Source of the DNA: Vulcanimicrobiota bacterium
GTDB lineage: Bacteria; Vulcanimicrobiota; Vulcanimicrobiia; Vulcanimicrobiales; Vulcanimicrobiaceae
Assembly: GCA_013036105.1 (NCBI GenBank)
Contig: JAAXCX010000011.1
Span: 1-64,000 of the forward strand
Direction of reading: 5' to 3'
Length of the DNA stretch: 64,000 nucleotides
This document shows, piece after piece, positions 17,819 through 26,151 of this stretch. A program made the translations under genes and the position numbers. A model generated the notes under the pieces. It was given only the letters and a program-made list of their open reading frames with translations. It was not told the DNA's origin and made no database searches. The stretch's first letter is position 1, and each line of letters opens with the position of its first letter.

Positions 17819-19425
17819 GGCGCTTCATTGTTCTGGCGCTTGCCGTTACCGTCGCCGCAAGCGGCTGCGCGAAGCAAGGTGCCGGCCCGTCTTCAAGCGG
17901 CGGTATTCTTCGTGCCGCGATTTTCGCGGAGCCCTCCTCGCTCAATCCGCTGCTCGGCACGAACACTGCGGAAAACTTTCTCTCGAGTTTGGCCTTCGAT
18001 TTGCTGGTCACGCGCGACGATCGCGGTAACGACATCCCCGATCTCGCAGCGGCGGTGCCGACGCTTGAAAACGGCGGCATTAGCCGCGACGGCCGAACGA
18101 TCGCCTACAAGCTGCGCCATGGTGTCAAGTGGCAAGACGGAAAGCCGTTCACCAGCGCGGACGTGAAGTTCAGCTGGCAAGCGGTGATGAATCCGAACAA
18201 CAACGTCGTCGAGCGAGTCGGTTACGATAAGGTTGCCTCGGTAGAGACGCCCGATCCGTATACGGTTATCTTCCACCTGGAAGAGCCGTTTGCGCCGTTC
18301 GTCGATACGGTCTTCGGCGAAAGCGACCAGCCGTTCCGCGTCATTCCAAAGCACTTGCTCGGGGGGTATGCCAATATCAACCGCGTCGGGTTCAATCAGC
18401 AGCCGATCGGAACGGGTCCATTCCGTGTCGTGCGCTGGTACCACGGCGACCACGTCGAGTTAGCCGCGAATCCGGCCTATTTCCGCGGGGCGCCGAAACT
18501 GCGAAAGGTCCTCGTCTACACCGTGCCCGATGGAAACACTTCGGCTGCCGAGCTGCGGTCGCACGGAGTGGATCTCGTCTTGGCCGTGACCGCATCGAAC
18601 TTTCATAATCTGCAAGCAGAGCCGGGCGTACGGACGATGCTCGTCAAGCAGCCGTCTTACGCGGCCGCTGTCTTTAACACGACACATCCCCCGCTCGACG
18701 ACGTCCGCGTACGCCAAGCCATCGCGTACGCTATCAACGAAAAGCGTATTGTCGACAATCTCACCTACGGCAGCGCGACGATTGCCGCCGCAGATCTCTC
18801 GGATTATTACTGGACGTACGATCCCAAACTGACCGGATATCCGTACGATGTCGCGGCGGCGGCCAGATTACTCGACCAGGCCGGCTGGCGGCGCGCCGCA
18901 TCCGGTGTGCGAGTGAAGAACGGCAAGCGGCTTGCGCTGCAGCTTACGATTGGCGCCGGAAGTCAAACCGCCAGCCAGATCGCGGTCGAATTGCAGTCGG
19001 ATCTGCGGCAAGTTGGAATCGATCTGGCAATCAAGACTTACGCGTACTCGCTGTTGTATGCAACCGCAGCCATGGGCGGAATCCAGCAGACTGGCAAGTT
19101 CGATCTCGCACTGCAAGTTTGGGTTTCCGGGGCCGACCCCGACGATTCTTCGCAGTGGACCTGTAAGGCCGCTCCGCCCGGCGGCAACAATATTTCCCGT
19201 TTCTGCAATGTTGCGTTCGACAACGCCGAGACCGCGGCCCTAACGCACTTCGACCGCGCCACGCGCAAGCGCGCTTATGCGCTGACGCAGCGAATGCTGG
19301 TGAAGGATGCGCCCGCAGCTTTCGAATATTACCCGCGGGCCCGTTATGCCATGACTCCCGGCCTGCAAAACTTTTCACCCAACGGCATCAGCGAAGGATG
19401 GAACGCTTACCTGTGGTCACTCTGA
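17815..19425 (+). CDS. Peptide/solute-binding lipoprotein of an ABC importer (SBP_bac_5)
   Basis: 536 residues. The signal peptide has a lipobox ending ASGC, so it is a lipid-anchored binding protein. Family-5 features include RAAIFAEPSSLNPLL near the N-terminus, LRHGVKWQDGKPFTSADVKFS, IGTGPFRVVRW, and DDVRVRQAIAYAINEKRIV. These proteins deliver oligopeptides or other solutes to a DppBCDF-type transporter. No permease or ATPase gene is nearby, so it must dock to components encoded elsewhere. GTGA overlap with the EgtB-like gene. Confidence 0.9.
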   Translation: MRRFIVLALAVTVAASGCAKQGAGPSSSGGILRAAIFAEPSSLNPLLGTNTAENFLSSLAFDLLVTRDDRGNDIPDLAAAVPTLENGGISRDGRTIAYKLRHGVKWQDGKPFTSADVKFSWQAVMNPNNNVVERVGYDKVASVETPDPYTVIFHLEEPFAPFVDTVFGESDQPFRVIPKHLLGGYANINRVGFNQQPIGTGPFRVVRWYHGDHVELAANPAYFRGAPKLRKVLVYTVPDGNTSAAELRSHGVDLVLAVTASNFHNLQAEPGVRTMLVKQPSYAAAVFNTTHPPLDDVRVRQAIAYAINEKRIVDNLTYGSATIAAADLSDYYWTYDPKLTGYPYDVAAAARLLDQAGWRRAASGVRVKNGKRLALQLTIGAGSQTASQIAVELQSDLRQVGIDLAIKTYAYSLLYATAAMGGIQQTGKFDLALQVWVSGADPDDSSQWTCKAAPPGGNNISRFCNVAFDNAETAALTHFDRATRKRAYALTQRMLVKDAPAAFEYYPRARYAMTPGLQNFSPNGISEGWNAYLWSL

Positions 19426-20867
19426 CAGCCAAGAAAACGCCCATTACCGTCGCCTACGGCGACGGCATCGGTCCGGAGATCATGGATGCAACGTTGCGCA
19501 TCATCACCGAGGCCGGCGCCCAGCTCGACATGGAGCGGATCGAGATCGGCGAGAGCATCTACTCTCGCGGAATTACCAACGGGATCGAGGAGAGCTCCTG
19601 GGATTCGCTGCGCCGCACCAAGGTGTTCCTGAAGGCGCCGATTACGACCCCGCAAGGCGGCGGTTTCAAATCGCTCAATGTCACGGTGAGAAAAACACTC
19701 GGCATGTACGCCAACGTGCGGCCATGCGCTTCTCTTCATCCCTACGTTTCGACCAAGCATCCGAAGATGAACCTGGTGATCGTGCGTGAAAACGAAGAGG
19801 ACGTCTACGGCGGCATCGAGCATCGCCAGACGCAGCAGGTCACGCAATGCCTGAAACTGATTTCGCGCCCGGGCAGCGAGCGCATCGTGCGCTACGCATT
19901 CGAATATGCGCGCGCGAACAAGCGCAAGAAAGTCACCTGCTTCACCAAAGACAACATCATGAAGCTGACCGACGGACTCTTCCATAAAGTCTTCGATGAG
20001 ATCGCCCAAGAGTACCCCGGCATTGAAAACGAGCATTGGATCGTCGACATCGGCGCGGCCAAGATGGCCGACACACCGGAATCTTTTGATGTGCTCGTGA
20101 TGCCGAATCTGTACGGCGATGTGCTCTCCGATGTGGCCGCCCAAATCACGGGCTCCGTCGGCCTGGCGGGCTCGGCGAACATCGGCGATCACTGCTCGAT
20201 GTTCGAAGCGATTCACGGATCCGCGCCAAGGCGCGCCGGACAAAATCTCGCCAACCCCTCCGGCCTCTTCCACGGCGCACTCCTCATGCTCTCGCATATC
20301 GGTCAGGGTGAGGTCGCGGAGCGCGCGCACAACGCGTGGCTGCGCACGATCGAAGACGGCATTCACACCTACGATATTTATAAGGAAGGCGTCAGCAAGG
20401 AAAAGGTCGGCACGAAAGAATTCGCGTCGGCCGTCGCCGAGCGGCTCGGACAAGTGCCGCAACATCTCACGCCGGTGGAATACGCAAAGGACGCGCAGAT
20501 GAACGTCACCGCTCGCGCCGCTGGACCGTCAGCCGAAAAGAAACACGTCGGCGTCGACGTCTTCATCGATCTTCCCAATGGCGATCCGGATGCTATCGCT
20601 AAGCGCATCAGTGCGCTCCCGCTCGAAGGCGCCAGCCTCACCGTCATCAGCAACCGCGGGACGAAAGTCTGGCCCAAAGGCAATCCGGATACGTTCTGGA
20701 GCGATCACTGGTCATGCCGCCTGGAAGCGAAAAACGGCGACTTCTCCGGAAAGACTGTCGTGCAGATTCTGGCCGCATTTTGCATGGGCGGTTTCGACGT
20801 CGTGAAAACTGAAGGGCTGTATACGTTTGACGGCGCGCGCGCGTATTCGCTCGCGCAGGGTGAGTAG
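19398..20867 (+). CDS. icd: NADP-type isocitrate dehydrogenase, Thermus-like long form
   Basis: 489 residues. It oxidatively decarboxylates isocitrate to 2-oxoglutarate. Motifs are YGDGIGPEIM at the N-terminus, the phosphate-binding SLNVTVRKTLG with the expected Ser, and the conserved metal-site VMPNLYGDVLSDVAAQI. About 140 extra C-terminal residues follow the catalytic core, as in Thermus-type IDH. ATG 19398 overlaps the upstream gene by 28 nt; GTG 19413 is an alternative start. It is the last gene of the plus-strand run and converges on aarF with adjacent stops. Confidence 0.9.
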   Translation: MERLPVVTLTAKKTPITVAYGDGIGPEIMDATLRIITEAGAQLDMERIEIGESIYSRGITNGIEESSWDSLRRTKVFLKAPITTPQGGGFKSLNVTVRKTLGMYANVRPCASLHPYVSTKHPKMNLVIVRENEEDVYGGIEHRQTQQVTQCLKLISRPGSERIVRYAFEYARANKRKKVTCFTKDNIMKLTDGLFHKVFDEIAQEYPGIENEHWIVDIGAAKMADTPESFDVLVMPNLYGDVLSDVAAQITGSVGLAGSANIGDHCSMFEAIHGSAPRRAGQNLANPSGLFHGALLMLSHIGQGEVAERAHNAWLRTIEDGIHTYDIYKEGVSKEKVGTKEFASAVAERLGQVPQHLTPVEYAKDAQMNVTARAAGPSAEKKHVGVDVFIDLPNGDPDAIAKRISALPLEGASLTVISNRGTKVWPKGNPDTFWSDHWSCRLEAKNGDFSGKTVVQILAAFCMGGFDVVKTEGLYTFDGARAYSLAQGE

Positions 20868-22484
20868 CTAGCGCACCTTTCGTTTCTTGAAAGCGACCCA
20901 CACGGTACGCAAACTGAAGAGGAACACGATCGCGACGACCGTCCAAAACGCGTAGCCAATCCACCGTCCCCAGCCCGTGGGATGGTACATGAGCATGACA
21001 ATCGCCAGACCGACGATGCTGGCCGACGCGAGGAGCGTCGAATTTGTGGTTTCGACGGTGCGCTCGAATCGCGCCATAACGCGTTCGAGATCCTCGACGC
21101 GCGTCCAGACACGCAGATTGCCTCGCTCGATCTCCGACAGCACACGATCCGCCCGTCTGGGCAGATCGATGCTCAGTTCCGCGGCGTCCAAGGCCGCATT
21201 CCGAATGTTGCCGGGCAGATCTTGACCGGCGATGCGCTGATAGAGAATCTTTTCCGAAAGCGACGAGATGAACTCGTTCAGGTTTGATTCGGGACTGATC
21301 TGTTCGATGAGGCCTTCGCACATGACCAACGCTTTGAAGAGCAGCGCGATCGGCCCCGGAAGCCGCAGCTTGTAACGGCGGATCGTGTCCAGCATGTCGG
21401 TCAGCGCGAGACCGAACTGGACGCCCTTGAGATCCGGCGCGAGATGGCGCTCCATGAGGCGCGATATTTCTCCACCGAGCAAGGCGCGATCGATCGGATG
21501 TTTCGGCGCCGCAATCTGCATGAGGCGATCGGTGACGCGTTCCGGATCGCGGCGGTCGAACGCCATGAAGATATCGGCGACGCGCCTGCGCGCCTGAGGC
21601 GCCAGCCTGCCGGTCATTCCGAAATCGAGAACGCCCACTGCGCCGCCCGCTTGCACGATAAAATTGCCGTCGTGCGGGTCCGCATAAAAGAGACCTTCGC
21701 CGAAGGCCGGTTCTAGGACGAATCGCGCGATGCGCTCGGCCGTCTTTTCCCGTTTGCGCTTCGCGCGATCGGTCAGGTCGGACGGCTTCTGCCCGTCTAT
21801 CCGTTCGAGCGTAATCACGTGCTTTGTCGACCGCTCGTAAATCACGACGGGAATCTTGATCCCGCGTTCCTCTTCAAAGAACTCGCGGAAAAACTCGACA
21901 TTGCCAGCTTCCCGCGTGTAGTCAAGCTCGGCGCGCAGCGTGTCACCGAACTCTTCGACCAGGTCGACTGCACCGTACTCGTCCAGGATGGGCCAGCGAT
22001 CCGAAGCCTGCTGCGCGAGCTCTTCCATGATCTGCAGATCGATCTCGACGAGATCTTCGACACCCGGCTTGACGATTTTTACGACGACTTCCCGCCCATC
22101 GTGCAGTTTGGCCGCGTGCACTTGGCCGATCGATGCCGAACCCAGCGGCCTACGATCGAAACTCGCGAAGAGTGTGTCGGGCGACGCTCCCAACTCGTCG
22201 CGGATGATGCTCGCGATCGCCTCGTACGGGACGGCCGGGACGTCGTCGGTCAGCTTCCGCAATTCCACCCGGTACGATTCGGGCAGCACGTCGGCACGCG
22301 TCGACAAGGTCTGCCCGAGCTTGATGAACGTCGTGCCGAGCTCCTCACACGCCAATCGTAGCTGCTCGGCGGCCGGATGGCCGGTGGCCGCGCTTAAACC
22401 ATGCTTGGCTAACGTGGCGATGATCTCTCGGGAGCGCTCCCCCTTCGAGGGAACGTGGGTGGGGACGGTTGCCTGCTGCGCCAT
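20868..22484 (-). CDS. AarF/UbiB (ABC1) family atypical kinase
   Basis: 538 residues. The UbiB-type KxGQ motif appears as FIKLGQTLSTRADVLP. The Ala-rich nucleotide loop is PLGSASIGQVHAA, and the catalytic-loop acids lie in YADPHDGNF and VLDFGM. Two C-terminal transmembrane helices (about 480-525) tether it to the membrane. The family supports biosynthesis of quinones and other lipids. ATG 22484 is chosen; GTG 22502 is also in frame. Confidence 0.9.
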   Translation of the reverse strand: MAQQATVPTHVPSKGERSREIIATLAKHGLSAATGHPAAEQLRLACEELGTTFIKLGQTLSTRADVLPESYRVELRKLTDDVPAVPYEAIASIIRDELGASPDTLFASFDRRPLGSASIGQVHAAKLHDGREVVVKIVKPGVEDLVEIDLQIMEELAQQASDRWPILDEYGAVDLVEEFGDTLRAELDYTREAGNVEFFREFFEEERGIKIPVVIYERSTKHVITLERIDGQKPSDLTDRAKRKREKTAERIARFVLEPAFGEGLFYADPHDGNFIVQAGGAVGVLDFGMTGRLAPQARRRVADIFMAFDRRDPERVTDRLMQIAAPKHPIDRALLGGEISRLMERHLAPDLKGVQFGLALTDMLDTIRRYKLRLPGPIALLFKALVMCEGLIEQISPESNLNEFISSLSEKILYQRIAGQDLPGNIRNAALDAAELSIDLPRRADRVLSEIERGNLRVWTRVEDLERVMARFERTVETTNSTLLASASIVGLAIVMLMYHPTGWGRWIGYAFWTVVAIVFLFSLRTVWVAFKKRKVR

Positions 22485-22532
22485 CGCGCAGGTTATTCCC
22501 ACAAGGCGATGGATTTCTCAGCAGGAGGCAGC

Positions 22533-23012
22533 ATGATCGTACCGTTGCTCTTGGCCGTGGACTTTATGAACTTCACATACGCGACCAATCCGTGTTACAA
22601 GAACGTCCCCGTCCCCGCCGTGATGGTCAAAGGCTCGTTCTCTTACTTTGACAAGAACATGGGAGCGGGTTTCGACCTGCGCGTCGATTCGGTCAAGAAA
22701 GGAAGTCTTGCCCCCGGTACACGGCAAGCCGTCGTCGTACTCGTTTGCGATTTTCCGGTCGGCGGGACGGCTGAAGCCTATGTCTTTAGCGATGGCGGAA
22801 ACTCCGCCGCAATGCTGGGTGATGTCGCTAGCGCAAACTGGGGCGTCGACTGGGGAGCCGGACCAGACTCGATCCACGTCACTTTCCGGAACCGGTATCT
22901 TTACGTCGACGCATACAAAGAAAACGACAGCACGATGAAGCTGGTAACCACTTATGCCTTACGCGGCGGCAAGCTTGTGAAAGTCTACCAGCAGACGCAC
23001 AAAGCGCGATAA
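22533..23012 (+). CDS. Unknown small protein, possibly exported
   Basis: 159 residues from ATG 22533, which has a strong AGGAGG ribosome-binding site 5-6 nt upstream. The N-terminus is hydrophobic but short. A doubtful signal peptide is followed by a beta-rich sequence with Gly/Val-rich strands (KGSFSYFDKNMGAGFDLRV, DSIHVTFRNRYLYVDAY). I see no known motif. It diverges from aarF with 48 bp between starts, and its stop abuts the ferritin-like gene on the other strand. Confidence 0.75.
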   Translation: MIVPLLLAVDFMNFTYATNPCYKNVPVPAVMVKGSFSYFDKNMGAGFDLRVDSVKKGSLAPGTRQAVVVLVCDFPVGGTAEAYVFSDGGNSAAMLGDVASANWGVDWGAGPDSIHVTFRNRYLYVDAYKENDSTMKLVTTYALRGGKLVKVYQQTHKAR

Positions 23013-23564
23013 CTAGTTCTTGCCGTGTTGCTCGAGTAAGTCCACCATGTCGTTCGCGTGCTCTTCTTCAACGGCCAGGATCTCTTCGAGCATGCGGCGT
23101 GTCGTGGGATCGTTCTCGCCAAAAAAGCGAACCATTTCGCGGTAAGACTCGATGGCGACCCGTTCGGCGACGAGATTTTCCTTGATCATGTCGACGAGGT
23201 CGCTGCCTTCTTTATACTCCGAATGGCTGCGGGTCGCCAAACCTTCCGGATTAAAATCGGGATCGCCGCCGAGCTGCGTGATGCGTTCGGCGATCATGTC
23301 GGCGTGCTGCTGCTCTTCGTTGGCGTGCTGCAAGAACTCGCCGGCGACGGAATCTTTTGCAATACCCTTCGCCGTATAGTAATGCCGCTTGTAACGCAGG
23401 ATGCAAACGATCTCGGTGGCGAGCGCCGCGTTCAATACGTCCACGGCTTGGCCGATGTCGCCCTTGTAGTCGCTGGTGACCGAGCCTCGCATCATGTTCT
23501 CGCGGGCCCGGCGGCGCAGCTCTTTTATATCCGACAAAAATGGTTTCGCACTGCTCATCTCCAT
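23013..23564 (-). CDS. Ferritin-like diiron protein (bacterioferritin/Dps-like)
   Basis: 183 residues, predicted as a four-helix bundle. Carboxylate and His ligands appear in the expected order: ALATEIVCILRY, FLQHANEEQQHAD (ExxH), NLVAERVAIESYREM and ILAVEEEHANDM (ExxH). This fits a bacterioferritin-like iron store or detoxifying ferroxidase. ATG 23564 is preceded by GAGG at 6-7 nt, better than the longer in-frame starts. It diverges from the short ALDH gene with about 46 bp between starts. Confidence 0.85.
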   Translation of the reverse strand: MEMSSAKPFLSDIKELRRRARENMMRGSVTSDYKGDIGQAVDVLNAALATEIVCILRYKRHYYTAKGIAKDSVAGEFLQHANEEQQHADMIAERITQLGGDPDFNPEGLATRSHSEYKEGSDLVDMIKENLVAERVAIESYREMVRFFGENDPTTRRMLEEILAVEEEHANDMVDLLEQHGKN

Positions 23565-23610
23565 GCCGTACCTCATAGGGTCCCGGCTCCCCTGCGTCGT
23601 AGCTCGCCCT

Positions 23611-24489
23611 ATGGCCAAATACGATCAGCCGCGGCTCGCCGTTCGAAAAATGTACAAACTGTTTATCAACGGTGCGTTCGTGCGTTCCGAATCGGGCCGC
23701 AGCGACCCGTTGTGGGACGGTTCTGAGTTCGGCGCCAACATCGCGCGCGGATCGCGTAAAGACGTCCGCGACGCGGTCGTCGCTGCTCGCGCAGCGCAGC
23801 CGAAATGGCTAGCTACGAGTCCGGGCACGCGCGGTTTGATCCTGTACCGTTTAGCGGAGATGATGGAAGCTCGTCATGAGGAATTGGTCGACCGCGTACG
23901 CGAGGCCAGCGACCTTTCCGGGGCCGCAGCGGAAGCGGAGGTCGTCGCCGCGATCGATCGCGTCATTTGGTACGTCGGCTGGTGCGACAAATATAACGCG
24001 CTGCTCTCGACTCGTAACCCGGTCGCAGGTCCGCATTTCAACTTTTCCACGGCGGAGCCGACCGGCGTCGTCGGTATTCTCGCTCCCGACGAACCGGCGC
24101 TGCTCGGTTTGGTTTCCGTCCTTATGCCGGCGCTCGTTTCGGCAAACGCAGTGGTGCTGGTCGCATCCGAAAAAGATCCGCGCACCGCGATTGTTTTCGC
24201 TGAAGCGCTGGCGACGAGCGATCTTCCGGCGGGCGTCGCCAATATCTTAACAGGTTTCCGCGCCGAACTGGGGCCCGTCCTTGCAAAACACATGGACGTC
24301 AACGCCATCGCTTTCCCCGACGGCCCGCTCACCGAAGAGCTGCAGCGTCACGCCGCGGAAAACGTCAAGCGCACACATCCGTATAAGCGCAAGGGCCGCG
24401 ACGAGTGGTTTGAGCCGGCCGCGCAGAGCCTTGACGCCGTCGCCGCTTACAGCGAGATCAAAACGATCTGGCACCCGGCGGGAATATAA
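23611..24489 (+). CDS. Short aldehyde dehydrogenase homologue lacking the catalytic cysteine domain
   Basis: 292 residues. The N-terminal ALDH fold is recognisable: LFINGAFVRSESG, the RxxVxAARAAQPKW region, and a degraded version of the NFP region reading GILAPDEPALLGLVS. The protein ends where a normal ALDH would enter its catalytic domain. No GQxCxA cysteine motif is present, and no ELGG glutamate motif. It is not an obvious frameshift, because no ALDH C-terminal half follows. A non-catalytic subunit pairing with the ALDH at 13449-14885 is an attractive idea. Confidence 0.8.
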   Translation: MAKYDQPRLAVRKMYKLFINGAFVRSESGRSDPLWDGSEFGANIARGSRKDVRDAVVAARAAQPKWLATSPGTRGLILYRLAEMMEARHEELVDRVREASDLSGAAAEAEVVAAIDRVIWYVGWCDKYNALLSTRNPVAGPHFNFSTAEPTGVVGILAPDEPALLGLVSVLMPALVSANAVVLVASEKDPRTAIVFAEALATSDLPAGVANILTGFRAELGPVLAKHMDVNAIAFPDGPLTEELQRHAAENVKRTHPYKRKGRDEWFEPAAQSLDAVAAYSEIKTIWHPAGI

Positions 24490-24529
24490 CGCGTAGTAAG
24501 CAATTGCAAACGGGCCGAAGGCCGGGTCC

Positions 24530-24550
24530 CGTAAGACCTACGGTCTTACG
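24530..24550. repeat. Perfect 9-bp palindrome abutting tRNA-Ser
   Basis: Arms CGTAAGACC and GGTCTTACG are separated by TAC. The last base is also the first base of tRNA-Ser. There is no poly-T on either side, so it is not a standard terminator. It could end the short ALDH transcript or shape the tRNA leader. Confidence 0.5.
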
Positions 24551-24636
24551 GAGAGGTGGCAGAGTGGTCGAATGCACTCGCTTGGAAAGCGAGCAGACGT
24601 GAAAGCGTCTCGGGAGTTCGAATCTCCCCCTCTCCG
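24550..24636 (+). tRNA. tRNA-Ser (GGA anticodon)
   Basis: 87-nt class II tRNA. The acceptor stem GGAGAGG pairs with CCTCTCC with discriminator G. The anticodon loop TTGGAAA lies within CTCGC/GCGAG (anticodon GGA), and a long variable arm AGACGTGAAAGCGTCT is typical of serine tRNAs. No CCA is encoded. Confidence 0.96.
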
Positions 24637-24643
24637 TTCCGTC

Positions 24644-25384
24644 TTATAAAATATCTTCGGCCTGCTCTTGTGCGTGTGCGAGCCAAAAGTCGAATGATGC
24701 GCGCGCCTGCGCTTCGAGCATAAGATCACCCGTCACGACTTCGCGCAAGAGCAACCGCCCGATGTTCGATCGCGCTCCGTAGTTGCAATCCATGACGACG
24801 TCGGCTTTTCGCACGTGCTCGAGGACGTGTTTCGGAAGCTCCGTACTCGGCGGCAGCGCCGCGATGACGATTTCCGGCGGACTCTCGGGCCATTGCTGCG
24901 CCTCAAAGCGATCGCAGAGTGCCAGCACCTTGTCGTGATCGCGTCCCCAGACATATGTATACGCATCCGTTTCATGTAGCTGCGCCAAAATCGCTCGGGC
25001 AGTTGCGCCCGTCCCTAAAACGCCGATGCGTTCAAGCGCGACGGGTTGCCCCAATATACTCTCCAGCGCCGTCCGCGCACCGACGCCATCGGTGTTACTT
25101 GCCATCACCTTTGCGCCGAAGAACATCGTATTCACCGCTTCGGACATGCGCGCGTCTTCATCGAGCCACTCGCAGGCCGCGAACACTTCTTCTTTTAGTG
25201 GCGACGTAACGTTGAGTCCGGTGTAGCCCTCTTCGCGCAGGCGCCGCACGGCGTCGAGGCCACCGCCTTTGGCCACGCGGATCGCGGTGTACGTCCCTTC
25301 GATACCGGCCTCTTCCAAAAACTGCGCGTGCAGCTCGGGACTGCGGCTGTGCGCGACGGGGTCGCCGATCAGCGCGAGTTTCAC
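24644..25384 (-). CDS. aroE: Shikimate dehydrogenase
   Basis: 246 residues. It reduces 3-dehydroshikimate to shikimate in aromatic amino-acid synthesis. Motifs are GDPVAHSRSPELHA (Ser-x-Ser substrate clamp), GLNVTSPLKE with the catalytic Lys, SNTDGVGA with the catalytic Asp, and the nucleotide loop VLGTGATARAIL. The GTG start at 25384 overlaps the yqeG stop (GTGA). Longer in-frame starts would overlap most of the yqeG 3' end. Confidence 0.94.
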   Translation of the reverse strand: MKLALIGDPVAHSRSPELHAQFLEEAGIEGTYTAIRVAKGGGLDAVRRLREEGYTGLNVTSPLKEEVFAACEWLDEDARMSEAVNTMFFGAKVMASNTDGVGARTALESILGQPVALERIGVLGTGATARAILAQLHETDAYTYVWGRDHDKVLALCDRFEAQQWPESPPEIVIAALPPSTELPKHVLEHVRKADVVMDCNYGARSNIGRLLLREVVTGDLMLEAQARASFDFWLAHAQEQAEDIL

Positions 25385-25866
25385 CGGCGCCGGCCCGGAA
25401 GAACGATGCGCTCGAGAAACCGGAACATGCGCGTGATGGCAAAGTCGTGGGTTTCGATCGGTTCGGTCAGAATCGTGTAGAGGTTCCCGCAAAGCTTCGC
25501 GCCCAGCACGTCGGTAAAGAGTTGATCGCCGACGACGGCCACCTGGCTGCGGGGCAATCCCAAATGTTTGAGGGCGCGCATAAACCCGAACGGCAAAGGC
25601 TTGAGCGCGTTTGGAACGCAGCCGATCTTCAGCCGGGCGGCGATCGTCCGCGCGCGCGGCTCGAAATTATTGGAAACTAAGCACATCAAAAAGCCGCGGT
25701 CGTGCGCCTCGGCGATCCAAGCGAGATGCTCGGCGGCCAGCTCGGTTTCCCGGAAGCCCAGAAGCGTGTTGTCGAGGTCAATAATGAGGCCCCGAATTCC
25801 GGCCTCGGAGAGCTCGGCCAATGAAACGTCGTGCAGCCTCGGGGCGAACCGGTTGGGACCGAGCAT
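25381..25866 (-). CDS. YqeG-family HAD-type phosphatase
   Basis: 161 residues from ATG 25866. The HAD nucleophile motif is LIIDLDNTLLG (about residues 31-41). Motif II is CLVSNN, and the late acidic motif is VGDQLFTDVLGA. This is the YqeG subgroup, which is often adjacent to aroE in Firmicutes and related phyla, as here. Its substrate is not established. It is translationally coupled to aroE. Confidence 0.88.
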   Translation of the reverse strand: MLGPNRFAPRLHDVSLAELSEAGIRGLIIDLDNTLLGFRETELAAEHLAWIAEAHDRGFLMCLVSNNFEPRARTIAARLKIGCVPNALKPLPFGFMRALKHLGLPRSQVAVVGDQLFTDVLGAKLCGNLYTILTEPIETHDFAITRMFRFLERIVLPGRRR

Positions 25867-26010
25867 TCGCGAGCGCTTTGGGCCATTTGTCCTCGCTATC
25901 CTCGGAAGTTTCCACAGCCCCCCCACCGACCCGGTACGTTGTCCACCAGTTCAGCCGGGCAACTACACAGATTTTTGACGTTCTGGACAGCTTGCGCACA
26001 AGGACCCTAA

Positions 26011-26058
26011 GCACAATATCTTGTATCCGGGTTGTCTCGGTAGTACAATTTATGGGCA
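26011..26058 (+). promoter_or_regulatory. Tandem NrdR-box-like sites over the nrdJ promoter
   Basis: Site 1, GCACAATATCTTGTAT (26011-26026), closely matches the NrdR box type acaCaATATcTtGtgt. Site 2 (from about 26043) starts with the same ACAAT core but has a weaker right half. The two cores are 32 bp apart, about three helical turns, as known for paired NrdR boxes. Site 1 overlaps a possible -35 (TTGTAT, 26021-26026) and site 2 a possible -10 (TACAAT, 26044-26049) with 17-bp spacing. Repression by NrdR is therefore likely. No obvious B12 riboswitch core is visible in the 285-bp leader. Confidence 0.65.
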
Positions 26059-26125
26059 CGCCTGTGCGGTTCTGTCCGTTGTGACCGAACAGGTGTTCGA
26101 TTTAGAAACACAGTATTGAACGGGT

Positions 26126-26146
26126 CCTCCCCTTGGGAGGAAGGAG
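26126..26146 (+). promoter_or_regulatory. Leader hairpin next to the nrdJ ribosome-binding site
   Basis: CCTCCC (26126-26131) and GGGAGG (26135-26140) can form a tight stem directly before the AAGGAG ribosome-binding site (26141-26146). ATG follows 5 nt later at 26152. The pyrimidine arm could also pair with the ribosome-binding site, so it may modulate translation. Confidence 0.4.
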
Positions 26147-26151
26147 CCTCG

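Noticed and set aside
19407-20465. 352-codon minus-strand frame opposite isocitrate dehydrogenase
   Set aside because: It is complementary to strongly conserved IDH codons and shows no recognisable domain.
25867-26151. Possible cobalamin riboswitch upstream of the B12-dependent reductase
   Set aside because: I could not find a B12-box or the junctional motifs. The NrdR-like boxes explain the regulation better, but a covariance search should be run.
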